Positions 22,966-35,374 of a stretch of 64,000 nucleotides of DNA are shown here, one piece after another. The translations under genes and the position numbers were made by a program. Numbering within the stretch: position 1 is the first letter of the stretch; the number at the start of each line of letters is the position of its first letter. The DNA is taken from positions 33,027,455-33,091,454 of the forward strand of contig CM074180.1 of NCBI GenBank assembly GCA_037179385.1, given 5' to 3'. This DNA is from Holothuria scabra (taxonomy: Eukaryota > Echinodermata > Holothuroidea > Aspidochirotida > Holothuriidae). The notes beneath the pieces are model-generated. The model worked only from the letters and a program-made list of their open reading frames with translations. It had not been told where the DNA came from and did not search any database.

Positions 22966-25214
22966 GGGTTTTAAAGGCATAAAAAGACTGTTTCCAGGGG
23001 TGAAATTTCTTTTATAATGCTCCTGTATTTTTGTATGTTTATGCTAGGTGATAATAAAAAGCAAATGAAAATGTTGGACAAAAGTATAACCAGAGGTTAG
23101 CAGAACTTAGTTGTCATGCCCAAAACTTGGTGTTCTTGATTTAAACCTGTTGTATTTTCTGCATCTAATAATTTTCCCAGAATTTGCCAAATTTTATGAA
23201 AGATATTTTTTTTGCACTTTTCAATAACTGCATTTCTTTTAGTCCTATCAAGAATATATTTGAGAGTAACATAGAGTTGTACATTGTTCTTAGCAAGTTT
23301 TCAAACTAGAATGATGGCACTGGCAGTCTACTATTTTAAAAACTGTATTTTACCTAGGTCCTACTCATTTTCAGCCCTTAGTTTAACTCAAATGTCTTCA
23401 TACGATTTGAGGAGACATTCTATGTAAACAGGACCTAGGCCTACTTTAGGTCTTCGTTTGAAAACAGTAATATGAACATAAGTGGTTGAATGTACATAGG
23501 AGTTCCAAAAATGTCCGATTTAGTGGACCAAAAACACACTGCCATTTCAGCTAAAACTTACAAAAGCACTATTGTATTTAGCCTACAAAATGCGCTGTCA
23601 CACAATCTTGCCGTTGAACCCTTTCTTTGCCAAAGTAACCTTACTGTTTAAAATAAGTTTAATGCTGGTACCAAAGTCTAGTTCAGATTTATTTCTCAAA
23701 TGTTTTCACACGCTTTCTTCCTGGCAACGTATCTATCAAAAGGTGAGAATATTGCCACAGAATATACCTGCAGAATGCGGTACATCTGTACTGTATGTCG
23801 TTTAAAGATATCTTGATTTTTTAATCGCCTACCTGCTGAAAGTTTTGGAAAGATAAAGTTGCAGCGCAAGATTCATCAAGCAATAGCCCTGCACCCTCCT
23901 GGCAATAGCCTCACACCCTCCCTCATAATTATGCAGCATCTCCGTAGCATACTGTCTGCCTGCAGGTTCACACATATCAATGTACCTATAGAGTCATGAT
24001 CAGTGCAGTGCTATGATTTACTTGCAGTCTCACGTAAATCCAGGTTAGCCATACCCACTGCATGCTGGCATTTCATAGTAAAATGTGTGCGTGCAAATCG
24101 TTGGAACGACATAATTTCAGGAATTCCCTGAACACAGTTAACTCATGGATAAGCCACTTTGACTTAACCGTGTAAAAGTTGGCTGGAAAAACGTTCACAA
24201 GAACTTTTGTTCTAAAAGTCCCCTCGACTCTCTGGTGAAGAGCCAAGGGGCGAAAACTAACCATTTACTCCCGGAGGAGTTCTGCTCCCTTAAGGAGCTA
24301 AACGTCCCAAATGGACAAGTACACCCTCTAAAGGGCAAACATGTTGGTAATATTTCCATTCCTTTACCTTATGAAAATCATTTCAAGAATGAAAGGAAAC
24401 AGTTATCTCCCTAATGTAACATAGAAATGGGATCGTGAAAGTCTCAATCTTTTTCGCAGTCATGGCTATTCATTGTCATGTTCGTTGTCAGTGTGCCTTG
24501 ACAGCTCTCTACAACTAACGTTAACGTAGCGCTACCTGCGCTACCTAGGCTATAACTAGTCGAATAAAATCTGCAAGCTTAAGTAAATGAACGTTTATTT
24601 CACATGATATTAATTGACCTTCAAGCTCCGCATACCGTTGCATTAGTTGAAATGTGTTTGTTATATTTGGTGTATATCGAAATACTTTTTGCCATTTACA
24701 CGGTATCGATTTGGGGAGCAAAATAAAACCTTTTTTTTTATTTTTCACCACAAACATCAGTGCGTCAAATCGATAAGTCATTGCATCAAAATTGCGTCAT
24801 AGCGGCTTAGCGGAAACACTGGTCTGGATGTATCAAGTATTTGAGTTTGTTACATGATCTGTGCCCTCAAATAAACCATGCTTTCATGGTGTTCACACTG
24901 CATGAAAAGAAATAAACACATGCTTGACTGGTCTGTTAGCTAACCCCAAATACTACGTAACTTTTTGCGTATTTTATTTGTTACTGTCAATCAATTAATC
25001 AGATGTGAAACATGACTATATCAAGTCTGCAGGTTGTGAGCATTTCCTCCCTGAAGCAATAAGAGGTAATCAGGAAGGAAAGGAGTATAATTGCAGGTAA
25101 ATCACCAAACAATAAAATAGTGAAATGTAGTGTAGTGCAGACGGTGTTACACCATTTACGCCAGCTTAACTCAAACTGATGTGATTCAATAGCAACCTCC
25201 TACGGCATGTGGTA

Positions 25215-25316
25215 CTTGTTTTGAGTAACACTGGGATAAAAAATATCTCTGAAACCTTCTATTTCTTGTTTTGAGTAACACTGGGATAAAAAATATCTCT
25301 GAAACCTTCTATTTCT
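25215..25316 (+). repeat. exact 50-bp tandem duplication
   Basis: CTTGTTTTGAGTAACACTGG begins at 25215 and again at 25265. The following 30 bases are the same in both units. The lack of any difference between units implies a recent event or an assembly artefact. Confidence 0.95.
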
Positions 25317-27264
25317 TCATATGGCTGATATCTGATGAGATTTACTAAATGTCAAGCACTAGCCCCTTACAGATTTTGACAGACATTGTGCAGTCATGCA
25401 TATAATGCTTTCCTGAGGTCCCTGTCCAGTAACTTCCATTTCCTGCCAGCAATTCTGAGCTCACCTACTGTAGCTAATTATTTTTCACTAGAAAAGTTTT
25501 ATGTACACAGAAAAACAGAGTATGATGTCGTAGATATAGGGATAGGGGGGTTGGTGGAGTGGGGCCCCAAGTGAGGGAAAAGTCTAAGGATAGAGAGAAA
25601 AGACAGCTATTTCAGGTGTTTTTTGCATTGCAAGGTTGGGTCATGGGGGTTCTTACTCCCAAACCCCCCCCCCCTTTATGTGGCTACCCCACTGTTCTGA
25701 ATGAGGCCTTATCATGGCATGAATAAACAGGACTTGGTTCTCCCTTCTTCATCATTTCATCATAATAAAAACAGGCTATTAAAGAAATCAGAACATCAAA
25801 AATGCTACCCACACCAACTATACAATATGATGAGCCCTTTCTTAAGAGAATTCTTTCCCTTAACTTTAAGGAAAAGAATTTTGTATGTAAATATATTTCT
25901 CAATCTTCACTCACTTATCTATTGGCATAGGCTACATAGTTCATGTGCAACAGAAGCCATCTGTCTGCAGCTTTACAGGATCTACTGGATATTTCAAATC
26001 TAATTTTCTAGACATGGCATTTTATTTCACAGTGTCAGAGGTGAACCAGTATACAAAATTTGTATCAAATCAACAAGTTCACCACATTCTGCAAAACAAC
26101 ATTAAAACTGCATGATTCTAGGGTAGATAACATTACTCAGACCTTGGAAACATTTTGAAAAAGGAGACAAACCCAGACTAAGCTAAACATATGTCTTCCT
26201 CTTTCTATTGACTCTGATGCAGGTCTATTTCCATAGCAACATATTTACATAAACGGGTAGTAACATCCTGCTCTATTTTTCAAATAAGCTATTTTATTGC
26301 CTAACAACATTTGACAGAGGTTTAATATTTGACTCCTAAGAGGTTTCCTACACCCATAACATAAACTGACCTTTCATGACCCATTGGAAGTTGGTGAACA
26401 CTTTCTGTTTGGGATAAAACTTGCTCCTGTGCCACCAGGGCTACAACATATTTTATGTAAAATTTGAACTTATTCCCTCAGGGGATTTATTTGATGTTCC
26501 AGAGTATTAACTTGACTTAAAACTGATAAAAAACATACCATGAATTACAGAAAGATTACACAGGGTTCAGCTGACCTTATTTCCCTTACTACAAATCTGT
26601 CTGAAAATTGTGACCCATGAGTATACACAGCAGTTTACAACAAATATTCAGAAGTTTTCATGTTGGATATTTGTTCATATTCTTCTATGTGTTTATTTTC
26701 CTTTTTGTTATTGTAAAAATATTGCTTCTTCAATATGATAAATTGTTGTTTTGAGATAATATCCTCATCAAAGGTTCTTGAACAAAAGTACTGTCAATCT
26801 GAGTCAAGTTTTAAAATTTCTAACTTTCTAGGGGTGACCCAGTTTCAGCAGCAGAGTATGGGTGGTGGCATAGCTAATTGCAACAAAGAACAAGGTCCCA
26901 AAATGATTTTAACTAATACTCTTTTTCACTTGTAGCTGAGGCAACAAGTGCAATATAAATGGGTTTTCTAGTCTGTTCACAAAGAAGCAACACACAAATG
27001 ACATAACATTGACAGCAGGGCAATAATTTGACACTTGTCCAAATGTGACAACTGTTTCCTCTCTTTGAGCTGGTCATATAGATGTTCAGATATTTTTTTT
27101 TTTTTTTTTTGCAATTAGTGAGTTTGATAATTCTTTGGTGCATTGAATTGTGAGGCACAGTGTGGGACACACAAACCGAGCTCAGCACATAATGTACTGC
27201 CTTTTCTTGTTTCCGTGCAATGCCTGCACACAATACTAAGCACAAATTTAATTGTCTAGCCAAC

Positions 27265-27570
27265 TTAAAGGCAGGTCATTCGTCACCCTAAACTACAGTT
27301 TCAGTATGTATATATCAAAACTCTCAATTGGTACTGCTCTTTGATTGGCATCACATTCAAACAATGCATCATAGCTAAATTACACAGCATGGGCACTGAG
27401 AGTGTCTTGATTACACATTATGGACTTGTATAGCCACTGGGACAAGCCATCAAGCAATAAACTAGGATTGTGTCTGGATAAAGATGAGTTTTAGATAAAT
27501 GTGGGAGGGGCTAGAAATAAGTAGGTTGGGAGAATTGGAACTGTTTGGGAAGATGAGAATATGCCTTTAA
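27265..27570 (-). mobile_element. MITE family A, copy 7
   Basis: 306 bp with TTAA at 27265-27268 and 27567-27570. The ends TTAAAGGCAGGTCATTCGTC and the inverted right end TTAAAGGCATATTCTCATC are imperfect inverses. Colinear with the copy at 12553. Confidence 0.85.
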
Positions 27571-28560
27571 ACAAAAATAGGCATCCCACACCTACTATTA
27601 GACAGAAGTAGGGATGAGTTGGGGAGGTAATACACATTTTACTCAATATAATGCATCTTCATGCCATGTGTATAGAAACAATGCACTTCACTCAAAGTGA
27701 TAAGGCTCTTTTCAAGATTACAACACTACTTTTCACAAAAGACTCATCACGTTCAATTTTAGTTGAAAATATGGAGAAAAGTTGTTTTAGAATGATACAT
27801 CCGAAAAAAGCAATCTTGTCTTTTTAACATAAATAGCCACAGCATGCTATAAGTAACAGGTGACGATAAATACTCCTTTTCAAGCAGTCCTCAATACAAT
27901 ATCTCTTTGTTAATTTAATAGGTTTAATTTCATAACAATGACATCATACAGCCTACGGGGTCCCCTACATGGAGCCACAAAAAGTCTCATCTTAAAACGG
28001 AACTCATTTCACAGTTTTTATTCTGCTTCATATTGAGTTTCTAAACTTTTTGGGGTGCTGATATCTTTTCACACCTCGTTCAATACATGAGAGAATTTTC
28101 TAAAGACCTCTAATGATGAGTTGACACCTCAGCTGCTTCCCTCTTGTTCTTCATCAATGGTTCAATGACAGAGTGAACCCTTACCATGTAAGATCACCAC
28201 TTTTAAGACTCTGTTTTTGTTATTTTTGTCACTGAGGGTGAGGTTCTGACTCCATTGATAACTCTGAATCAATTTTCTGTTTTCTTTAACACTATCAGCA
28301 ATGTTATGAAAAAGCAGAATAAAAAGTCAACAACAAATATTACCAGCTTCAGGCCAGTTGTCAATCAGTTGAAAGCATGGAAACATACTTGCTTGAAAAT
28401 ATTTTTAAAAATAGAAAAATGCAGCTTTTCTTTGAACTAAAATCTGACCAAAACTGCATAAAGCTGCCCTTGATTAAATATTAAAAAAGTCTGAGCTTAA
28501 CAAAACATCAAGACTGCATGTGTAGTTTACAGAAAGCAGAATAAATTTAGCCCTATAGGC

Positions 28561-28929
28561 TTAAAGGGGCTCATTGAGTTGATATCGAGAACTTAATGAG
28601 AGTGATAAAGGGTCACTACAACATGACAATACTTCTAGATAGCATAAAAAAGTCAGGTTTCATATCCAATAGTTATGGGAAAAGCTAAAATTTTGAATTT
28701 TGTAATGTCCTGACTTGTAACGGTTTTGTGCACAATTTGAAAAAGTGTCTGGTCAAGAATTTTTGAAAACCGAATTGAACCGTTCAGTACTCACACATAA
28801 AATAGTTATTTGTTTGTAGGATATGGGGATTGTCTTAGATAGACCATTTGTCATTGATATGTGAAGAAAACTTAAGGGGTTTGGAAATATTTGTTGAATT
28901 TCATGAACCAACTCAACGAGCCGCTTTAA
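28561..28929 (+). mobile_element. MITE family C, copy 1 (TTAA-bounded)
   Basis: 369 bp. TTAA lies at 28561-28564 and 28926-28929. The left end TTAAAGGGGCTCATTGAGTT and the inverted right end TTAAAGCGGCTCGTTGAGTT differ at two positions. The interior is unrelated to families A and B. A second copy lies inverted at 32454. Confidence 0.87.
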
Positions 28930-29345
28930 GTCAAAGTTAAGTACTGGGGTTTGCTGTTCTGTTGATTCTTCGTTAGATTAGATAATATTAACCACATAAG
29001 ATTAGACTAGATTACACTTGATTTGTCTGTGAAGGAAACTCGAACACTCACAGAGACAATATGAAAGTAGAAAATACATGGATAAAGGAAAGTTATAAAA
29101 CTGCAATATAGAAGCAAAGGGATATAAAGCAGCTTATACAAAACTACTCTAATGATCCAACCACACTACTCAACCAACTAGCCATATATACAGCCTCTCC
29201 CATTCCTAAAATGCACGTTTAACCCATATCATCATATGCTTATTGTAAACAGAATGGTTCCTACTACTTCCTCTGACTCCCAGATGTCTGGAAGACACCA
29301 TTTGGTATCTCACGTGTTGAGTGTTGAGAATAGAATTAGGTGCAT

Positions 29346-29919
29346 TTAAAGGTAAAGAGCCTGCAGTCCCCCAAATTTATTTTGAAGAAAAAGCTAAATA
29401 GCACAATTTTTGTCTTATTTCTCTTCAAAGTTTCTTCCATTATATTTTATGATTTAACTATTGCATATTCAAGGTAAACCAAACAGTTATTTCTAGTAAA
29501 TTTCACATTTGAAGAGAAAAAAAAACATTGTCATGTGACTCCCAACAGCCCATGATGAAATCCAGCCCGATGCTCTCCATATAGCACCTTCACGGTTGCT
29601 TAAGTGAAGTGTAAATAATGCTCTCATCTCTCACTGACCACTATGCTCATTGACTGACTACACTGAGATAACAGCACAAAGCTTCCTTATGTAGTCACAC
29701 TATGTCTTTATGGAGAAGAGTCTTCTGGCACCCTATCTGCAATTTCATGGTCCACTGGGCCAGGGAGTCTTTATCTTAATGTGCAATTAATGAAGTGGAA
29801 ATACCCTGAAAAAGGCCTAAAAATCCGGGTTTTTGGAGCATCGGAGGAGTTAGCCTAATGAATCATGAAACTAGTCTACTTTACTACTTCAATTTGGGAA
29901 GACTGCTCCTGCCCTTTAA
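29346..29919 (+). mobile_element. MITE family B, copy 3, interrupted
   Basis: TTAA lies at 29346-29349 and 29916-29919. The left end TTAAAGGTAAAGAGCCTGCA and the right end ACTGCTCCTGCCCTTTAA are inverses. It is colinear with the copy at 11315 up to about 29562. It then holds about 275 bp of foreign sequence and resumes near 29855. The insert has inverted tips CCGATGCTC and GAGCATCGG. Confidence 0.75.
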
Positions 29920-30202
29920 GGGAATAGTACTCTCACCCCACACAGGTCCATTCTCTTAACCTACTTAATACGTAAGTCCCTCCCACAACTGTCTTAAACT
30001 CATCTTCATCCAGACACAATCCAAGTTGATTGAGGGTAAATTTGTAATCAAAACACTCTTAGTACAGTACATGCTATGTAATATGAGTAACAGCATTTCT
30101 GCGTTTTTCAAATTGGTTGTCAATCATAGAGCTGTGCCAATTAAGAACTTCTGTAGAATACTACAAAAACTGTAGTTTGGGGTGAGAGTTGACTGGCTTT
30201 AA
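29916..30202 (+). mobile_element. MITE family A, copy 8
   Basis: 287 bp with TTAA at 29916-29919 and 30199-30202. The left TTAA is shared with the end of the B element at 29346. The ends TTAAGGGAATAGTACTCTCA and the inverted TTAAAGCCAGTCAACTCTCA both lead into CCCCA. Confidence 0.85.
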
Positions 30203-31289
30203 AATCGTGTAACTTCCACGATGCTAGATCCCTTCAAAACCTCACCCCGAGCAAAAGCAAACCTTCCTAGTCATAAACTTTTAAGCTGTACTACTTTCTT
30301 CAAACATAAGCAGAACACATCATGAAAAGTTAGTGATGAGACATATAAATTTATGGAACAAGAACTTTTTGACAGTTGGCAAGTGACAAAATGCAAGATA
30401 TATAAGTTTCATATCCTAAAGGTCCCACTGGAGAACGAAACCAAGAAGTCATCAGGCAAATCTCTTCTCATAAATTGGGATGTCATCCCAAAATGAAATT
30501 CTCCCAAGATTCATGACAGGGTTATCTTTTAACAAAATGACAACCATTTAATCAAGGAAGCCCTCCATTAAAGAACTAAAAAAGGCAGAGAAAAAGATGT
30601 TACGATAAAAGAAATTTTATACCATATATGTACAGGTGTGTTATGTCTTAGCCCCAAATGGATTTCATCACTTGTTCTGCCTCTAGTAATATTCAAATTG
30701 AATTTTTACAATAACATCACTGCCTTGCAGCTTGGTAGATTAGATATCACCTCTTCTCTGGTAAACTTATACACAGCAAACATGACAAAATGTTAAAATG
30801 TTTCATTTCTGCCCTTAACAATAGAATGGTTACACAAATGTTTGGCAGCAATGTTAACTTGATGAAAGGCGTACCGGATGTTACCAATGGTGACAGCATA
30901 AATAAATATACATACATGTGGTGATACAGGTGATGGTGATGCCACTCTTTCATATGAAATATACGACCATGCTTTTAAATCGTGACTTGGTCATAAAATA
31001 GCGACAGGGAACACATGTTAGGAAGAAACTACCTTTGGGAGAGACCAAGTCTCAGTGAAAAGAAAGATAACATAAAATATGTAGAACTATTGCCATGATT
31101 TTTGGGGTAAATCTGTTAGTCTTACACAGAAATAGCGTCAAAGGAGGTCACACTCGATGTTGACTTGGGCACCATGGCTCATGCAAAGGTGGTCGGTTAC
31201 ATGAGGTTAACAGGTGGTGAATTGCTGATACATATGAGAACAGGTTCAACCCGACCATTGAGACATCCTTAAACCATAGGTATAGTGAC

Positions 31290-31478
31290 ATATACATGAA
31301 AAAATCATTAGCTATCCTTTCATTTGTTATTTGCATTAGGAAAGCTCTATCACAGGTGTGTAGCAACACTGATTTTGTGGCACAATTTAGTACCTTCCCA
31401 GCCATTCCTCCCAGGAAGTTAGATGGACCAGCTGTTGACCTTAGTGCAAAGGAAATATCTGAAGAACTCAAGGAATGA
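31290..31478 (+). other. open stretch of uncertain status
   Basis: After a possible acceptor (ATCACAG near 31355) the frame reads CSNTDFVAQFSTFPAIPPRK and LDGPAVDLSAKEISEELKE before TGA. The composition looks protein-like, but I do not recognise a family. No partner exon was found. The opposite strand is also open here, which weakens the case. It may be the end of an unknown gene, a pseudogene or chance. Confidence 0.2.
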
Positions 31479-31749
31479 ACAAATGTTCCCTGCCAGCTTT
31501 AATAAGCTAAGACATTATATCTTTAGTATCACACAATCTATGCTGATGCTACAAACAGGGTGGCAGCCAAAGTGTCAGGCCATGATTAAGCCGTTGGATT
31601 TCAAAAATCACAGGAACCCATTTGAAGGTTCCATCATTTTTCACCATGGTAACCCATGGGAACCCACTTTTGGGTTCTGTTAAAAAATGCATGGGTTTTA
31701 ACTGATTGATGGTAACCAGTTTTGGGGTTCCGAGATTTCATCACCATGG

Positions 31750-32095
31750 GACCACCGCGCGATGGGGAACAATCGTTCCCGTGAAATCTGAAAGCCTGCA
31801 TGATGCATCCTTGGAAGTCAGACAGCTGGATGATGCATCAATATTTACTGCAAAACTTCAAGCCCAAAAGATGGCACTAGACCTGATTGAAACCTCAGAC
31901 AGCTACCAGTTCACTGTGTTCACAGACTTCAAGACTTGCTATCAGTCATTTAGCACAAAAATGCCATGAGCTAAAGCTCCGTTCAGTAAAAGCTCAACAC
32001 CGAGCATACTCTAATTTGTTTCAACTACAAAGGTAAGTTGTGCCAGCATGGGTACCTACTTCACATGGGCATATGAGGAATGGAGCTCTGGGTAA
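31750..32095 (+). pseudogene. decayed RNase H domain of a non-LTR retrotransposon
   Basis: Frame 1 reads DASIFTAKLQAQKMALDLIE followed by QFTVFTDFKTCYQSFS, matching the RNase H pattern (T/F-AEL-A-x-ALD...FTDSxSCLQ). The catalytic Glu of AEL is Lys here and the Ser after the Asp is Phe. After a stop, a shifted frame reads LCQHGYLLHMGI*GMEL, a decayed form of the downstream C-WVPSHxGIxGNE block. Broken by stop codons and a frameshift; no reverse transcriptase was recognised upstream. RNase H domains of this type follow RT in I/Jockey-type LINEs; the exact clade is not determined. Confidence 0.7.
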
Positions 32096-32124
32096 CAATG
32101 TAACACATTCATGTCTGTGTGCCC

Positions 32125-32386
32125 TTAAAGGGCAGGAGCAGTCATCCCAAATTGAAGAAGTGTAGTAGACTGTCCAGTTTCATGATTGGCTGTTGGGAAT
32201 CATGTGACAATGTTTTTTCTCTTCAAATGTGAAATTTAGCAGAAATAACTGCTTGGTTTACCTTGAATATGCAGTAGTGAAGTCATAAAATGTAATTAGA
32301 GATACTTTGAAGAGAAATAAGATGAAAATTGAGTTGTTTAGCTTTTTCTTCAAAATGAGTGTGGGGGGACTGCTCTTTACCTTTAA
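32125..32386 (-). mobile_element. MITE family B, copy 4 (TTAA-bounded)
   Basis: 262 bp with TTAA at 32125-32128 and 32383-32386. The left end TTAAAGGGCAGGAGCAGTCA and the right end GGGACTGCTCTTTACCTTTAA are inverses. It is colinear in reverse with the copy at 11315 and is the most intact B copy. Confidence 0.88.
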
Positions 32387-32453
32387 ATCACTTTAGTAAA
32401 CTAACAATGTGTGTATTTGTTAAATATGAGGGTTCCCTTCTGATTTACTTATT

Positions 32454-32998
32454 TTAAAGGGGGATTCATTGATTTGGTTCATGAAATTCAACAAATTTTT
32501 CCAAACCTGATAACTTGTTAACTTTTCTTCACACACCAATGAAAAAATGGTCAAACTTCTGAAGTATGTGACCAGGCATTTTTTAAAATTATGCACAAAA
32601 AAATTACAAGTTAGGAAACCACAAAATTCAAACTTGTAACTTTTTCTGTAATTATTAGATATGACACTTGATTTATCATGCTAACTACAAGCATTATCAT
32701 ATGGTAGTGACCCTTTAACACTCATTAAATTTTGGATATCTATTTCCAGAGGAAGTTCTGGGGGTGAGGTCCAGGGGATGAAAACCCCCGAAGTTCTGAG
32801 GTTTTAGCATACATCTGGATGAAAAATGAAGTCTCTGGAGTGGTATATTTTTTTTTAGTAAACTCAACTCCATACTGAATTCACTTTGGGGAACAAGTGG
32901 GGGGGGAGGGGTAGGGGAGGACAAAATCTAGGGTTGACCAATACTTCCCCACCCAAGAGTGTTGCCACTGTCCCTATCAACTCAATGAGTCCCTTTAA
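32454..32998 (-). mobile_element. MITE family C, copy 2, split by repeat D
   Basis: TTAA lies at 32454-32457 and 32995-32998. Reverse-complement matches to the copy at 28561 cover both ends, including TCAACTCAATGAG...CCCTTTAA. A 234-bp block at 32741-32974 has no counterpart in copy 1. Confidence 0.82.
32741..32974. mobile_element. repeat D nested in family C
   Basis: 234 bp flanked by TATC at 32737-32740 and 32975-32978. Copy 1 of family C has a single ATATC at this point, so TATC was duplicated on insertion. The middle (AGTTCTGAGGTTTTAGCATA and a TCTGGATGAAAAAT word) recurs at 51780-51850. The class is unknown. Confidence 0.75.
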
Positions 32999-32999
32999 A

Positions 33000-34950
33000 A
33001 GATCACAAAGTACACTTCCATGTTCAATATTACAAGTGGGAATGAGAATTCAAACCTTCAAATGAATACATCCTCAAACAACTAGTATGGTAATGACTTG
33101 TCCATCCTAATTTTGAATTGAACATTTTTCTAAAGGTTTAATGTGCAACAGGAACTTTTAACATTGGAATGGCCATTTGCTCAAAACCTTTGATTCTGGA
33201 GAAAGTATACTAGGCATTTTGGGCAAGCTTGAAATAAGAAAATTAATACTAAGACAAAAATACATGAAGATCCCTCAATTCAGTGCAGTTCCAGTAACCG
33301 TTAAATATTTCTCACACCCAGGTGTGAAATTTCAATTAATAAAACCACCCACAAAGTTATGTGTGTGGGCAATCATACAGATCTGAAGTCACAATATAAG
33401 GGCTACCTAAACAGTCCAGGTATTTCAAAAACAGTTATAGACCTAGAAAACTACTTACACTCCACTAGTGAGGTTTTTTTTTTTTGGCATGCATTCTGAA
33501 AGGAACTTTTTAAAAAAATCACCCTATGCAGAGTAGATACATTTCAACTTAACACATGCACACAGAACAATGAGAATAAATCATTTCATTTTGCATGAAC
33601 TGTGCTTTAGATTCAGAATATGATAAGGAAGATATGAGGGGGGAAAGTACATACATGTCAGAGAAGTTATCTCCTGGGGAGGGGTGTAAGGGGACAGGTT
33701 GTTCCTTTGAGAAAGCAAAGCTTGAACAAATGCATGCATACTTTTCCCTTTGTTTTCCATGTCTGTTGTTTTGAAAGTACCTACCATGTTTGGTAAGAAG
33801 GTCCAAATGCCATTAATTCTCCCTCACTCCAGGTTAATACCTCTCACCTCAATGATTGCAAAAGTTTAATTGCCAATAAAGAAGCACTCATACAGGTACC
33901 AGAGCTAACAATAGTTTTCCTTGGTAAAGATTCCTAATATTTAAAATATTAATCTCCTCAGTTTGGTATTCAGATATTTTTAATTCAGGTCTTTAAAAAA
34001 GGAAGCACTTGTTTTATGACCATGTACCGATGTGAGAGATGCTTAGAGTCTAAGACTATTAATGAATTACACCTTTACATCATGTGGCAACATTTGTAAT
34101 CACATTTGTTTCTTAGCATGTCTAGTTCAAATAGGAAATAGTTTCATTTTGTTTCATTTATTTGTTTTTTCTCTTTTCCATAAGAAATACAAAATAGAGC
34201 AAACTTAGATTCTTTACAATTGACAAAAGAGAAAGGAAGTACTCTAAAAAGCCTAAAGGCTTATTAACAAGAAGATCCACTCCCCAAAAAGCAAAACAAT
34301 AATTAAGAAATGATAGTAGATTGGATGAAAAAGTACCTCACATTGACCTACCACAGAAAACCCTGAACCCTCCTGATTGCTATGCTTTAATGTTTTAAAG
34401 AAATAAAATCTGTTGGAATTATTGCAGCTTCTTTTACTGTTCTCAAGATGAACCTCTTTAACTGTTTGCTGACTTCTGAAGTACCTTTCCTAGCTTTCCA
34501 TTACCCATGCAAAATTGATGATGTGGAGAGATCCACAATATTTATGGTACTTATGTGAACCCTAACTTAGTAATGTCTTTATTACTCAGCAAATAGCTAA
34601 TGATGTTATTGACATTTATATTTTTTGAAGGATACATTTTAAACAAAACAAAACAAAAAAAAACAAAACAAACAAAATGGTTGTGACATTCTTAAGATGA
34701 AAAAATCCTTGGAATGAAGGTGGCCAAAACAGAGGCCCAGTGACAGCCATATTTGGCCACTCTCTCATTTGGCATTACAAATTTGCATGTTTGTGCCAAA
34801 ATTATTTATGATGAAAATGTAACATAGGGGTTACTTATACTTTGTAAAATATGCAGTTTTTCAGGGATTTTGGTGAAAATTAAGGCTGCTTTCTAAGTTT
34901 CGAATTAATGCCTTATACAAATACCCAACTACCGTATGCCAATTGTATGT
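33000..34950. other. gene-free stretch
   Basis: No exon or dispersed repeat was recognised. Simple sequence includes poly-T at 33475-33485 and an AAAAC-rich run at 34640-34675. Confidence 0.4.
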
Positions 34951-34959
34951 CACCAGCTC

Positions 34960-35370
34960 AGGTCTGATGACATAAAACCAACGAGGTTGGGTATTTACTG
35001 TAAAAGCATTGCACGCCCAGAAAGTAGCCATACATCCCAATTTAAAACATGACCATTTTAAAGGATAATTTCCTATTTGCACTCACTAATACTGTACATA
35101 AACATGAGCTAAATATGCAAATCTTGTATTTTGAGAAAGGGATATACCATATGGCTAATTTTGTCCCTCTCTTTTTGCTACCATTTCAAGGACATTTAAA
35201 TTGTAACAATAGTATGTCCTGAGACATTCAATTTGGAAGTTAAAATTGTGTCATTGAAAACCATTGATATCACTTATGTGCAACACTCTACATAATTATT
35301 TTTGAACATTTTGAAATCTGAACCTGTCAATTGAAGTCAGAGGTTGTTGCTAGCATGTCACCTCTAAAGT
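34960..35370 (+). mobile_element. MITE family F, copy 2, degenerate
   Basis: Colinear with 18713-19303 but shorter. Shared blocks are GTTGGGTATTTACTGTAAAA, CATGACCATTTTAAAGG, TATGCAAATCTTGT, GTATGTCCTGAGACATTC and AGCATGTCACCTCTAAAG. The TTAA ends have decayed. Confidence 0.7.
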
Positions 35371-35374
35371 GGTA

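Noticed and set aside
22749..22980. Pro/Gly-rich open frames on both strands
   Set aside because: They arise from the GC-rich low-complexity island; no splice or homology support.
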